A DNA stretch of 44,851 bases, taken from the NCBI GenBank assembly GCA_945871875.1, contig CAMBYC010000005.1:1-44851 (forward strand). Reading direction: 5' to 3'. The position numbers and the translations under genes are program-made. The notes beneath the pieces are model-generated. The model ran no database searches. It was not told the origin of the DNA and saw only the letters and a list, made by a program, of their open reading frames with translations. Positions 1 through 8,192 of this stretch are shown one piece after another; position 1 is the first letter of the stretch, and the number at the start of each line of letters is the position of its first letter. The stretch comes from Sphingobacterium thalpophilum. GTDB lineage: Bacteria > Bacteroidota > Bacteroidia > Chitinophagales > Chitinophagaceae.

Positions 1-2
1 AA

Positions 3-362
3 CTGCCACTTTGGACATGTCTATTGCAAGACAGTACCAATAAGTCTTTTTATGGAGCAGAAAACTTATTGTTGTTTGCACTAATTATTGTAACTAGCTT
101 ACTTGCTTTTTTCATTATTTTCTTGTTCAAAAATAGAAGTCGCCAAAAACTACTTTGTTTCCTTGGTATGGTTTTATCTGCTGGAATTATAAGTTTAGAA
201 TATGTGATGGTAGAAAATTATACAAATAAACATAGTCTACAAGATTCCTCATGGCAAATTGGGGCAATATTACCAGTTTTGATGTTGATATTGTTTTTTT
301 TAGCTTACTTAGGTATTCTTAAAGATGAAAAAATGCTTAAAAGTCTTGATAAAATAAGATAA
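3..362 (+). CDS. DUF4293-like membrane protein, 5' truncated by window edge
   Basis: The frame is open to the left edge of the window, so only the C-terminal part of the protein is seen; a TTG at position 24 is probably internal. The visible part has three hydrophobic segments (about residues 14-35, 43-62 and 80-98 counted from that TTG). It ends in a basic tail, KDEKMLKSLDKIR, which resembles the tail of Bacteroidota DUF4293 proteins, small four-helix membrane proteins of unknown function. The missing N-terminus should carry at least one more membrane helix. The glycerophosphodiesterase gene starts 48 bp downstream on the same strand. The family call rests on the tail and layout from memory; the membrane nature is directly visible. 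Confidence 0.6.
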   Translation: MPLWTCLLQDSTNKSFYGAENLLLFALIIVTSLLAFFIIFLFKNRSRQKLLCFLGMVLSAGIISLEYVMVENYTNKHSLQDSSWQIGAILPVLMLILFFLAYLGILKDEKMLKSLDKIR

Positions 363-410
363 TGCTGTAAACGAGTACAGATAATCATCTTTATTTTAAA
401 TAATTTATTC

Positions 411-1241
411 ATGAGATTAGCAAGTTTTATCTTACTATTTGTATCACTTTTTGCTATCAATGAGAGTAATGCTCAAACAACTAAACTTCCATTAGTTAGG
501 CATCACCATAAATTTATTGTAATAGCACATAGAGGAGATCACACCAATGCTCCAGAAAACACAATTGCTGCTTACAAAAACGCGATTAAAATTGGGGCTG
601 ATTTTATTGAAGTAGATTTGAGAACAACGAAAGACAGTCAACTTGTTGTAATGCATGATGCAACAATCAACAGAATGACAGGAATAAATGGTTCTATTCA
701 TAATATGACTTTTGATTCTTTAAAAAAATTAGAAGTAAGAGAATCAAAACATCCTGAATGGGGCTATCAAACTATTCCAACCTTTCAAGAAGTTTTAAAA
801 TTAAGCAAAAGAAAAATCAACATTTATTTAGATTTTAAAAACGCATCTGCTAAGGCTGCATATAATGAGATTGTAGCGTCTGGAATGGAAAACAATGTAA
901 TAGTATATATAAACAACCCAAATCAATTTACTGATTGGAAAAATGTTGCACCCAACATACCTTTAATGATTAGCCTGCCAGGAAAAGTAAAAAACAAAGA
1001 AGCTTTGTTTCAGGTTCTTGAAAAAAATCAAACAGATTTATTGGATGGCAACTACAATGAATACAATGCTGAAACTGTTGCAGCAGCAAAAGAAAAAAAC
1101 ATACCCATTTGGGCTGATATTCAATCAGTTGATGAAAATCCAACACTTTGGGATAAAGCCCTAAACCTATCTTTACAAGGTTTACAAACCGATCATCCCA
1201 AAGCATTGATTGATTACCTCAAAAAGAAAGGAATTAGATAA
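411..1241 (+). CDS. Secreted glycerophosphodiester phosphodiesterase
   Basis: This gene encodes a 276-residue GDPD-family enzyme, which hydrolyses glycerophosphodiesters to glycerol-3-phosphate and an alcohol. Residues 1-22 form a signal peptide ending in NAQ, so the enzyme should be exported to the periplasm or outer surface. The family residues are present: HRG at 40-42, the Glu of PENT at 49, the metal-binding pair in EVDL (E67, D69) and the second catalytic His in MHD (H82). Length fits a single GDPD barrel. It ends 28 bp before the convergent uvrA stop. It may scavenge phosphate or glycerol from phospholipid debris; the substrate is not predictable from sequence. No clear TAnnTTTG promoter was found upstream, so it may be read through from the DUF4293-like gene. 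Confidence 0.9.
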   Translation: MRLASFILLFVSLFAINESNAQTTKLPLVRHHHKFIVIAHRGDHTNAPENTIAAYKNAIKIGADFIEVDLRTTKDSQLVVMHDATINRMTGINGSIHNMTFDSLKKLEVRESKHPEWGYQTIPTFQEVLKLSKRKINIYLDFKNASAKAAYNEIVASGMENNVIVYINNPNQFTDWKNVAPNIPLMISLPGKVKNKEALFQVLEKNQTDLLDGNYNEYNAETVAAAKEKNIPIWADIQSVDENPTLWDKALNLSLQGLQTDHPKALIDYLKKKGIR

Positions 1242-1269
1242 TTTATATCTATTGTTTCGTCTTTACATT

Positions 1270-4077
1270 TTATAAATATTGTCCAGTATAACTTTCAGGA
1301 ATATTTTTTAATCCAGAAGGAAGCCCAGCATAAACGAGGGTTCCGCCTTTGTCACCAGCTTCGGGACCTAAATCAATTACCCAGTCTGCACATCTAATAA
1401 CGTCGGTATTGTGTTCAATTACAATAACAGAATGGCCTTGTTTGATTAATGCTCTAAAAGAGGCAAGGAGCTTATTTATATCATTAAAATGCAAACCAGT
1501 TGTAGGTTCATCAAAAATAAAGAGAATTTTGCCGGCAGACTTTCCTTTCCCAAGAAACGAAGCCAATTTAACTCTTTGAGCTTCACCACCAGACAAAGTG
1601 TTGCTCGATTGTCCGAGTTTTACATAACCTAAACCAACATCTTGAAGCGGTTGAATTTTATTTTTGATTTCTTTGATGTCCTTAAAAAATTCTAAAGCAT
1701 CATCCACACTCATTTGTAGCACATCGTAAATAGATTTTTCACGGTAATGCACTTCGAGTACTTCTTCTTTATACCTTTTACCTTTACAAGATTCACAAAC
1801 CAAGTGTACATCTGCAAGAAATTGCATTTCTACCAATTGTTCGCCCTCACCTTTACAAGTATCACATCTACCCCCATCAACATTGAACGAAAAATAACCC
1901 GGTAAAAATCCATTTACCAAACTCAAATGTTGATCTGAGTACAATTCTCTTATTTCATCGAAGGCTTTGATATATGTAACTGGATTTGAGCGAGATGATT
2001 TTCCAATTGGGTTTTGATCAATCATTTCTACATGGGTAATCGAATCTATGTTGCCAACCAATTCAAGATGTGCTCCAACTTTGTCTACGAAAATACCTTT
2101 GGTTTTTGCTAATGCAGGATAGAAGATTTGCTTCACCAAAGTAGTTTTCCCACTACCACTTACGCCACTCACTACACAAAGAATATTCAATGGAAAAACG
2201 ATATCAATGTTTTTTAAGTTGTTTTGATTTGCACCAATTACTGAAATGTATTCGTGCCAAGTTTTAGGATTTTCAGGGGCGTCAATGGTAAGTTTATGAC
2301 TTAAAAATTTTCCTGTTAAACTATTTTTGTTATTGATGATAGAATCATAATTGCCTTCAGCAATAACTTCGCCACCCAAATGACTTGCTAAAGGTCCCAT
2401 ATCGATGATGTGATCAGCTTCACGCATCATCATTTCATCGTGTTCTACTACAACTACAGTATTGTTTAAATCACGAAGATTTTTCAATACACCAATCAAT
2501 CTTTGTGTATCTCTAGAATGTAATCCAATAGAAGGCTCATCAAGAATATATAAAGAATTGGTAAGGTTACTTCCCAGATTTCTGGTGAGCTGGATGCGTT
2601 GGCTTTCTCCACCACTCAAGCTATTTGCCAAACGATTTAAGCTTAAATAGCCTAAACCTACATCGGTTAATGTTTTTAATCTTTGTTTAATTTCAATTAG
2701 AATTCTTTTGGCAACCTCTTGTTCAAAAGGAGTCCAAACCATATTTTCGAACCAAAGTTTCAAATTATCAACAGACATGGTGCACAATTCGCCAATATGT
2801 TTGCCGTTAATTTTAATATGTAAAGCTTCTTTTCTTAATCGATAACCCTTGCATGAGGTACAAGTTGTTTTTCCACGAAACCTAGACAACATTACTCGAT
2901 AATGCACTTTATACAATTGTTGTTCTACCTCTTTAAAAAATGCATTAATTCCGTCAGCATATCCATTTCCCTCCCACAATTGATCATATTGCTCTGGGGT
3001 AAGTTCATTGATTGGGCGATGAATTGGAAATTTAGTTTGTGATGATCCTCTTATAAATTGTTCTTTCCATAGCCCTAACTTTTCACCTCTCCACGGAATA
3101 ACTGCATCTTCATATACACTCAAGCGCTTATTGGGGATTACTAAATCATGATCTATGCCTAAAATTTGTGAAAATCCTTCACAAACGGGGCAAGCACCAA
3201 ATGGATTATTAAAAGAAAACAAATTGGGAACGGGTTCTTCAAATTTAAGTCCGTCTAACTCAAAGCGGTTAGAAAAGTGAATCATTTCCTTTTCATCAGA
3301 CAATATATATACATCACCTTCGCCCTCATAAAATGCTGTTTGCACAGAATCTGAAATTCGGTGAATATCATCTTCATCAAATTGCTTAACTACCAATCGA
3401 TCTAACAAAACATAGCAATCGGGTGAAGGTTTCCAATTTTCAATTTCCAAGAGTTCTTCAATACGTGTTAATCCTGTTGATTGAACTTCATACAACCTAG
3501 AAAAACCTTTTTGTACTAGAATATTTAATTCTTCCTTAATATCACGTATGCCTTGGGGGGCAAAACGAATTAATATATAAATTTTACTGCCCTCAGGAAA
3601 TTGTGCTATTGATTTTACAACATCAGTAACATCATCCTTTCTAACCTCCCTTCCAGAAATTGGAGAAATTGTTTTACCGGTTCGTGCAAACAGTAATCTA
3701 AGATAATCATAAATCTCTGTCATACTTCCCACTGTAGAACGTGGGGTGCGTGTAATAACTTTTTGTTCAATGGCAATTGCTGGACAAAGCCCTTTAATAT
3801 AATCCACATCAGGTTTATCCATTCTATTCAAGAATTGCCGAGCATAAGCACTCAAAGATTCTGCATAGCGTCTTTGACCTTCAGCAAATAATGTATCAAT
3901 GGTTAAGGAAGATTTACCGGAGCCAGACACACCAGTTACAACTACCAATGCATTCCTTGGAATGGTTACATCAATGTTTTTAAGATTATGAACCCTTGCA
4001 CCTTTTATTTCAATACCGCTCAACTTTTCTATAGATTCTTTAGCAGATAATATCTTACTATTGTCTTTTTGTTTCAT
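1270..4077 (-). CDS. uvrA: Excinuclease ABC subunit A (UvrA), with degenerate first zinc finger
   Basis: UvrA is the damage-sensing ATPase of nucleotide excision repair and loads UvrB onto damaged DNA. Two ABC modules are visible: Walker A GVSGSGKSS near residue 50 and GVSGSGKTT in the second half, signatures LSGGESQR and LSGGEAQR, and Walker B ILDEP and IFDEP. The C-terminal zinc module is intact (CDTC and CESC about 20 residues apart). In the first zinc module only the second pair, CPVC, is present; the first CxxC is replaced by a LDGL segment. The ATG at 4077 gives 935 residues, the usual length. An in-frame TTG at 4089 would add four residues but lies inside a possible -7 promoter box, so I prefer the ATG. 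It could be one of two UvrA paralogues in the genome. Confidence 0.95.
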   Translation of the reverse strand: MKQKDNSKILSAKESIEKLSGIEIKGARVHNLKNIDVTIPRNALVVVTGVSGSGKSSLTIDTLFAEGQRRYAESLSAYARQFLNRMDKPDVDYIKGLCPAIAIEQKVITRTPRSTVGSMTEIYDYLRLLFARTGKTISPISGREVRKDDVTDVVKSIAQFPEGSKIYILIRFAPQGIRDIKEELNILVQKGFSRLYEVQSTGLTRIEELLEIENWKPSPDCYVLLDRLVVKQFDEDDIHRISDSVQTAFYEGEGDVYILSDEKEMIHFSNRFELDGLKFEEPVPNLFSFNNPFGACPVCEGFSQILGIDHDLVIPNKRLSVYEDAVIPWRGEKLGLWKEQFIRGSSQTKFPIHRPINELTPEQYDQLWEGNGYADGINAFFKEVEQQLYKVHYRVMLSRFRGKTTCTSCKGYRLRKEALHIKINGKHIGELCTMSVDNLKLWFENMVWTPFEQEVAKRILIEIKQRLKTLTDVGLGYLSLNRLANSLSGGESQRIQLTRNLGSNLTNSLYILDEPSIGLHSRDTQRLIGVLKNLRDLNNTVVVVEHDEMMMREADHIIDMGPLASHLGGEVIAEGNYDSIINNKNSLTGKFLSHKLTIDAPENPKTWHEYISVIGANQNNLKNIDIVFPLNILCVVSGVSGSGKTTLVKQIFYPALAKTKGIFVDKVGAHLELVGNIDSITHVEMIDQNPIGKSSRSNPVTYIKAFDEIRELYSDQHLSLVNGFLPGYFSFNVDGGRCDTCKGEGEQLVEMQFLADVHLVCESCKGKRYKEEVLEVHYREKSIYDVLQMSVDDALEFFKDIKEIKNKIQPLQDVGLGYVKLGQSSNTLSGGEAQRVKLASFLGKGKSAGKILFIFDEPTTGLHFNDINKLLASFRALIKQGHSVIVIEHNTDVIRCADWVIDLGPEAGDKGGTLVYAGLPSGLKNIPESYTGQYL

Positions 4078-4086
4078 TTTGATAAA

Positions 4087-4094
4087 CAAATTTA
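4087..4094 (-). promoter_or_regulatory. Possible -7 element upstream of uvrA
   Basis: The minus strand reads TAAATTTG, a full match to the Bacteroidota -7 consensus TAnnTTTG, ending 10 bp before the uvrA ATG. A transcript from it would have almost no leader, and I see no -33 TTTG at the right distance. It may be a chance match in AT-rich DNA. Confidence 0.25.
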
Positions 4095-4208
4095 AGCCGA
4101 TTCTGCACTAAATAGATGCTCATTTATAATAATTTTACGATAATCTTGACTATCAAGGCTTTAAAATCATTTATTTTTTTGTATTTCTTGCACAATTTTT
4201 AAAAAATA

Positions 4209-4239
4209 TTTGCTTCTTAATATTATTGTTCTAATTTTG
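4209..4239 (+). promoter_or_regulatory. Bacteroidota-type promoter for the ECF sigma gene
   Basis: TTTG at 4209-4212 and TAATTTTG at 4232-4239 are separated by 19 bp. This matches the primary-sigma promoter of Bacteroidota (-33 TTTG, about 19-21 bp, -7 TAnnTTTG). Transcription would start near 4246, giving a leader of about 80 nt before the ATG at 4329. Confidence 0.6.
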
Positions 4240-4328
4240 TTACATAAATCATAAAATTATCTGATAATTATCATTAATAATTAGATTTTTTTTGATTAAA
4301 ACCAATCATCCAACAAAACCACTCCGTC

Positions 4329-4904
4329 ATGTTAACTCATTATTCAGATCAGCAATTGGTCTCACATTTCCAAGATGGAAATACAGACGCATTAGAAGTA
4401 ATCATCAACAGGCACAAAGAAAAAATCTACACTTCTATTTTTCTACTTGTAAAAGACAAATATCTTGCTGAAGATATTTTTCAAGATGTTTTTATTCGTG
4501 TAATTGATACCATTCGCAATGGTCGTTACACAGATGAAGGAAAATTTTTACCATGGGCTTTGCGTATCGCACACAATCTTTGTGTAGATCATTTCAGAAA
4601 GGTAAAAAGAACACCGATGATCAGAACAAGTGATGATCGTGATATCTTTGAAGTGATAAATTTTACAGAAGATAGTGCTGAAAAGAAATACATCCAGCGC
4701 CAAAGTCATGATAGAGTTCGTCATTTGTTAGATTTACTTCCTCCAGACCAAAGAGAAGTAATTGTTTTGCGTCATTACGCAGATATGAGTTTTAAAGAGA
4801 TTGCATCACTCACAAATTGTAGCATCAATACTGCTCTAGGACGTATGAGATATGGTCTCATAAACCTACGTAAAATGATGCAAGAAAAACAAATTGCACT
4901 TTAA
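4329..4904 (+). CDS. ECF-type RNA polymerase sigma-70 factor
   Basis: This 191-residue protein has only regions sigma-2 and sigma-4, as in extracytoplasmic-function sigma factors. Region 2 spans about residues 23-92, with the core-binding stretch AEDIFQDVFIRV at 47-58 and the DNA-melting helices up to FRKVKR. Region 4 spans about 127-184, with a helix-turn-helix around SFKEIASLTNCSINTALGRM. It should direct RNA polymerase to a specific promoter set, which cannot be told from sequence. No anti-sigma factor or SusC/SusD pair lies beside it: uvrA is divergent upstream and dsbD convergent downstream. Control may therefore be transcriptional or through a distant partner. A promoter (4209-4239) and a strong terminator (4932-4966) frame it as a single-gene unit. 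Confidence 0.93.
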   Translation: MLTHYSDQQLVSHFQDGNTDALEVIINRHKEKIYTSIFLLVKDKYLAEDIFQDVFIRVIDTIRNGRYTDEGKFLPWALRIAHNLCVDHFRKVKRTPMIRTSDDRDIFEVINFTEDSAEKKYIQRQSHDRVRHLLDLLPPDQREVIVLRHYADMSFKEIASLTNCSINTALGRMRYGLINLRKMMQEKQIAL

Positions 4905-4931
4905 GAACTATTTAAATACCTAAATAATATT

Positions 4932-4966
4932 AAAAGCCTGAATAAATAATTTATTCAGGCTTTTTT
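4932..4966. terminator. Bidirectional Rho-independent terminator between sigma gene and dsbD
   Basis: GCCTGAATAA at 4936-4945 pairs perfectly with TTATTCAGGC at 4951-4960 around a 5-nt loop. The stem is extended by AAAA/TTTT and followed by a T run at 4961-4966. The A run at 4932-4935 gives a T run on the other strand, so it can serve both convergent genes. Confidence 0.9.
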
Positions 4967-4985
4967 AATTTGAGTAATAAATATT

Positions 4986-6908
4986 TTATTGCTTTAGACC
5001 ACAATTCAACCAATTGGCGAAGGCTACCGCATTGGGTGTAAAACCAATAGTAGGCGACAATAATTTTTCATCAGAAGAAATTGCTACATATAGAGGTTGA
5101 GCATTATTGTTGAAGTTTTCGGTTTGAAAAGTAGACCATTTATCCCCGATACTAATAATATTTTTCTCTGTACTATCTTTTGTTACAAACTTAAATTGTT
5201 GAGATAACGGTAATAATTTTTTATCGTCAACATAAAGAGAAACCAAGATGTATTTATCCATAAGAATTTTTACAGCTGGATCAGTCCAAACATTTTCTTC
5301 CATTTTTCTGCAATTGACACAAGCCCATCCTGTAAAATCAATTAAAATTGGTTTGCCAGTTTGTTTAGATAATCTTAGCGCTTCATTGTAATCTTTCAAA
5401 GGTGCATCACAGTTGACAGGATTTTTATACAATGAATAGCATAAAGGTGGGGGGAAGCCGCTAACAAGGGAGAGATTAGCCCACTTCATATTGGTTAAAC
5501 CTGGGATGAGGTATAAAGAAAAAAGCAAAACTGCCACTGCAATAACTTTTCTGAAGTTACCCAATGGAGAAGGAACTTGATCGTGAGGAAATTTAAGCCA
5601 ACCTATAAGGTAAGCAAATAGAGCAAAACCTATAATCAACCAGATGGAAAAAAATATTTCCCTTGGCAAAATTCCCCAATGGGCAACCAAATCGGCATTA
5701 CTTAGAAATTTAAGAGCAAGAGCCAATTCGGCAAAACCGAGAAATATTTTTACTGATCCAAGCCATCCACCACTTTTAGGCAAAGATTGCAACCAATGCG
5801 GGAACATTGCAAACAATCCAAAAGGTAAGCCCAACGCCAATCCAAATCCAGCCAAGCCTGCCGTTAATGGCCATGCTCCAGAAGATGCAGAACCAGCTAG
5901 TAATGTTCCTAAAATTGGTCCGGTACAAGAAAAAGAAACAATAACAAGTGTTAATGCCATAAAAAAGATGCCTAATAATCCAGCACCTTGACGCGCATTT
6001 GTTTGATTTGCTAATCCACTTGGTAATGAGATTTCAAAAAAACCAAAAAATGATATTGCAAAAACAATAAATACAATAAAGAAACTTGTGTTAAGCCAAA
6101 CATTAGTTGAAATATTATTGTAAATAGTAGGATTAACATTTCCAAGCAAATGAAAGGGTATACTAAATGAGATATAAATCAGGAAAATAAAAAACCCGTA
6201 GGTTACGGCGTTAAATAATCCTTTACCAGATTCAGATTTCTTTGTAAAAAATGAAACGGTTAAAGGAATCATAGGAAAGACGCATGGTGTAAGCAAGGCA
6301 ATTAATCCACCAAGCAAACCAAGAAAAAAGATTTTCCATAAACCGTTAGACTCGGTTACGGGGGCTAATCCGCAATTGTTTAATGGGTTTTTGATATCTA
6401 ATCCTTTTATAGTTAAAGATTTATTAGCTTCAACTCCCCCTTCCATTTGGAAATTAACTTCAACCATTTCTTGAGGATAAAACGCATCCCCTCTGCCATA
6501 CGTAAATCCAAGTTTGCCCAACAAATTTGCCGGAATAGGATCTGGAAGAGAAATGATGGCTTTCCATAAAATGGTGTCTGCTTGAAGCTGAAAAACTTTG
6601 TTGTCAAAAATTGATATGGGTGTAGATTTGGTTGGAGAATATGCGGAGAGGGACCTAATAAATTGTACTGATGAATCGGAAAAACTAAGTGATGAAGATG
6701 TAATTCCACTAATATCTTGACCGGGAGCATACAGATCCCACTGTGCTGGAACTTTAACGGCACATTGTAATTCAAATTTATTATCACCTAATCGAACACT
6801 TTTCACTTGCCATTTCCAAGAAGAAGCATCTTGAGCGATGGTTTTATCTGCCAATAGCAATAAAAATAAAAAACACACAAATACAGTTTGCTTCAATTTC
6901 CTATTCAT
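4986..6908 (-). CDS. dsbD: Thiol:disulfide interchange protein DsbD
   Basis: DsbD carries electrons from cytoplasmic thioredoxin across the inner membrane to periplasmic thiol proteins. The ATG at 6908 gives 640 residues beginning with a clean signal peptide (about 1-26); an in-frame TTG at 6932 would put a non-typical leader before it. The order is an N-terminal periplasmic DsbD-alpha-like domain, a CcdA-type membrane domain with the two redox cysteines in TPCVFPM and SFSCTGP, and a C-terminal thioredoxin-like domain with WACVNC (Cys about 530 and 533). The alpha domain lacks the expected cysteine pair: the matching segment is FTYGRGDAFYPQ. The gene just upstream encodes a separate alpha-like protein that keeps the pair, so the two may act together. 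It shares a terminator with the sigma gene. Confidence 0.93.
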   Translation of the reverse strand: MNRKLKQTVFVCFLFLLLLADKTIAQDASSWKWQVKSVRLGDNKFELQCAVKVPAQWDLYAPGQDISGITSSSLSFSDSSVQFIRSLSAYSPTKSTPISIFDNKVFQLQADTILWKAIISLPDPIPANLLGKLGFTYGRGDAFYPQEMVEVNFQMEGGVEANKSLTIKGLDIKNPLNNCGLAPVTESNGLWKIFFLGLLGGLIALLTPCVFPMIPLTVSFFTKKSESGKGLFNAVTYGFFIFLIYISFSIPFHLLGNVNPTIYNNISTNVWLNTSFFIVFIVFAISFFGFFEISLPSGLANQTNARQGAGLLGIFFMALTLVIVSFSCTGPILGTLLAGSASSGAWPLTAGLAGFGLALGLPFGLFAMFPHWLQSLPKSGGWLGSVKIFLGFAELALALKFLSNADLVAHWGILPREIFFSIWLIIGFALFAYLIGWLKFPHDQVPSPLGNFRKVIAVAVLLFSLYLIPGLTNMKWANLSLVSGFPPPLCYSLYKNPVNCDAPLKDYNEALRLSKQTGKPILIDFTGWACVNCRKMEENVWTDPAVKILMDKYILVSLYVDDKKLLPLSQQFKFVTKDSTEKNIISIGDKWSTFQTENFNNNAQPLYVAISSDEKLLSPTIGFTPNAVAFANWLNCGLKQ

Positions 6909-6952
6909 AGATAATGATTTGATAGAGGGCAAAATGGGATCAACTATTGGTA

Positions 6953-7414
6953 TTAATTCCCGATGGCTACTTTAAAAGGAACTTTTGCTGGAGGAAGACA
7001 TTGTGCATCATTACAAACCATAAACTCTACTTCGCCACTTAGATTGGTTTTAACGTTGGCTTTACATTTTATAACCTGAATAAATTCAACTTTTTTCTCA
7101 AAATAACTTACGTTACCATCCCAAGCAGATTCAAATTTCTTGATTAACTTACCCTTTTCTTTTACTTTACCGGTTAAAGAAAACAAAGGGTTAGGTGTAA
7201 AAACAAAAGATGTAGGAACTGGACCTTCAACACCAAGTTGTTGAGCATAAAGGTGAAAATTGCCTTTTATAATAGCAGTTAGTTTTACTTCGTAAGTTTT
7301 ATCTGCGATTTTTTTAGAAGAGAAACTCCAATTAACTTGTTTTGCAGAACCAGATTGAGCTAAAAGAGTTCCAAAATTTAAAAAGAGAAAAGATGCCAAT
7401 AGAATATTTTTCAT
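6953..7414 (-). CDS. Stand-alone DsbD alpha-like periplasmic thiol protein
   Basis: From the ATG at 7414 this is a 153-residue exported protein with a signal peptide ending in LLAQ (about residue 20). The body resembles the N-terminal periplasmic domain of DsbD: NWSFSSKKIADKTYEV start, then FHLYAQQLG, and the redox motif VCNDAQCLPP near the C-terminus (Cys 134 and 139). In DsbD this cysteine pair passes electrons to partners such as DsbC or cytochrome c biogenesis proteins. It sits 44 bp upstream of dsbD on the same strand and probably forms an operon with it. A TTG at 7426 could extend it by four residues, but the ATG gives the better signal peptide. The direction of electron flow is inferred from the neighbour. 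Confidence 0.8.
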   Translation of the reverse strand: MKNILLASFLFLNFGTLLAQSGSAKQVNWSFSSKKIADKTYEVKLTAIIKGNFHLYAQQLGVEGPVPTSFVFTPNPLFSLTGKVKEKGKLIKKFESAWDGNVSYFEKKVEFIQVIKCKANVKTNLSGEVEFMVCNDAQCLPPAKVPFKVAIGN

Positions 7415-7455
7415 AGAAAACAACAATTGAAAGGAGTTAAATAATAAATAAGAAA

Positions 7456-8136
7456 TTATACAACAACAGACACCGCTTTTAAGTTAAACAATTGTTTAAA
7501 AATCTGTATGCCATCGGTATTTCCGAGGATTGAGGAAGTAGCTCTTTCAGGGTGAGGCATCATTCCGAATACATTGCGTGTAGCGTTACAGATGCCTGCA
7601 ATGTGATTTACTGCACCATTAGGATTAGACTCGTCAGAAATATTTCCATTTTCATCACAATAGGTAAAAAGGATTTGGTTGTTGGCTTCAAGTTCATTCA
7701 AAACTTGCTCACTCGCAAAATATCTACCTTCACCATGAGCTATTGGAATTTTTAAAGGAACAGAATCAGCTCCTTTAATAAAAACATTTTTACAAATAAA
7801 TTGTTGATTGCTGTTTTTTAATAAAACGCCTGGCAACAAACCCGCTTCACATAATATTTGAAACCCGTTACATACACCAAAAACTTTACCACCATTTTGA
7901 GCAAAAGCTGCAACAGCTTTCATCATTGGGCTAAAACGAGCAATTGCTCCACACCTAAGATAATCGCCATAAGAGAATCCTCCAGGCAAAATCACACAAT
8001 CTTCTATTGAAAAATTAGGCAAATCACTATCATTGTGCCATAAAGAAACCACCTCTTGCTGAAGATCTTGCTGAAGTGCTGATATCATATCTCTATCACA
8101 ATTAGACCCAGGGAAAATTACTACACCAAATTTCAT
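7456..8136 (-). CDS. purQ: Phosphoribosylformylglycinamidine synthase glutaminase subunit PurQ
   Basis: PurQ releases ammonia from glutamine for FGAM synthase, the fourth step of purine synthesis, working with PurL and PurS. The 226-residue protein is a class I glutamine amidotransferase: the nucleophile Cys89 lies in FGVCNGFQIL, and the catalytic His195 and Glu197 lie in PHPER. The oxyanion region LPGGFSYGDYLRCG is at about 50-63. Length is typical of the stand-alone subunit rather than the large fused PurL. Neither purS nor purL is in this window. It lies 41 bp upstream of the DsbD-alpha-like gene and 56 bp downstream of the DUF6427-like gene; a -7 box at 8157-8164 suggests it also has its own promoter. 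Confidence 0.96.
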   Translation of the reverse strand: MKFGVVIFPGSNCDRDMISALQQDLQQEVVSLWHNDSDLPNFSIEDCVILPGGFSYGDYLRCGAIARFSPMMKAVAAFAQNGGKVFGVCNGFQILCEAGLLPGVLLKNSNQQFICKNVFIKGADSVPLKIPIAHGEGRYFASEQVLNELEANNQILFTYCDENGNISDESNPNGAVNHIAGICNATRNVFGMMPHPERATSSILGNTDGIQIFKQLFNLKAVSVVV

Positions 8137-8156
8137 ATAATCTATTAAAATCTACA

Positions 8157-8164
8157 CAAAGTTA
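8157..8164 (-). promoter_or_regulatory. -7 promoter element for purQ
   Basis: The minus strand reads TAACTTTG, a perfect TAnnTTTG, 21 bp before the purQ ATG. No good -33 TTTG is seen at 19-21 bp, only a CAA at 8177-8179 that is too close. It would give a leader of about 14 nt. Confidence 0.4.
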
Positions 8165-8192
8165 CAGCTAAAACATCAAGTAATTTCTTCCA

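Noticed and set aside
5644-5991. Open frame of 115 codons on the plus strand
   Set aside because: It is antisense to the membrane domain of dsbD, whose conserved motifs fix the coding strand; the product is Asn/Pro-rich with no family features.
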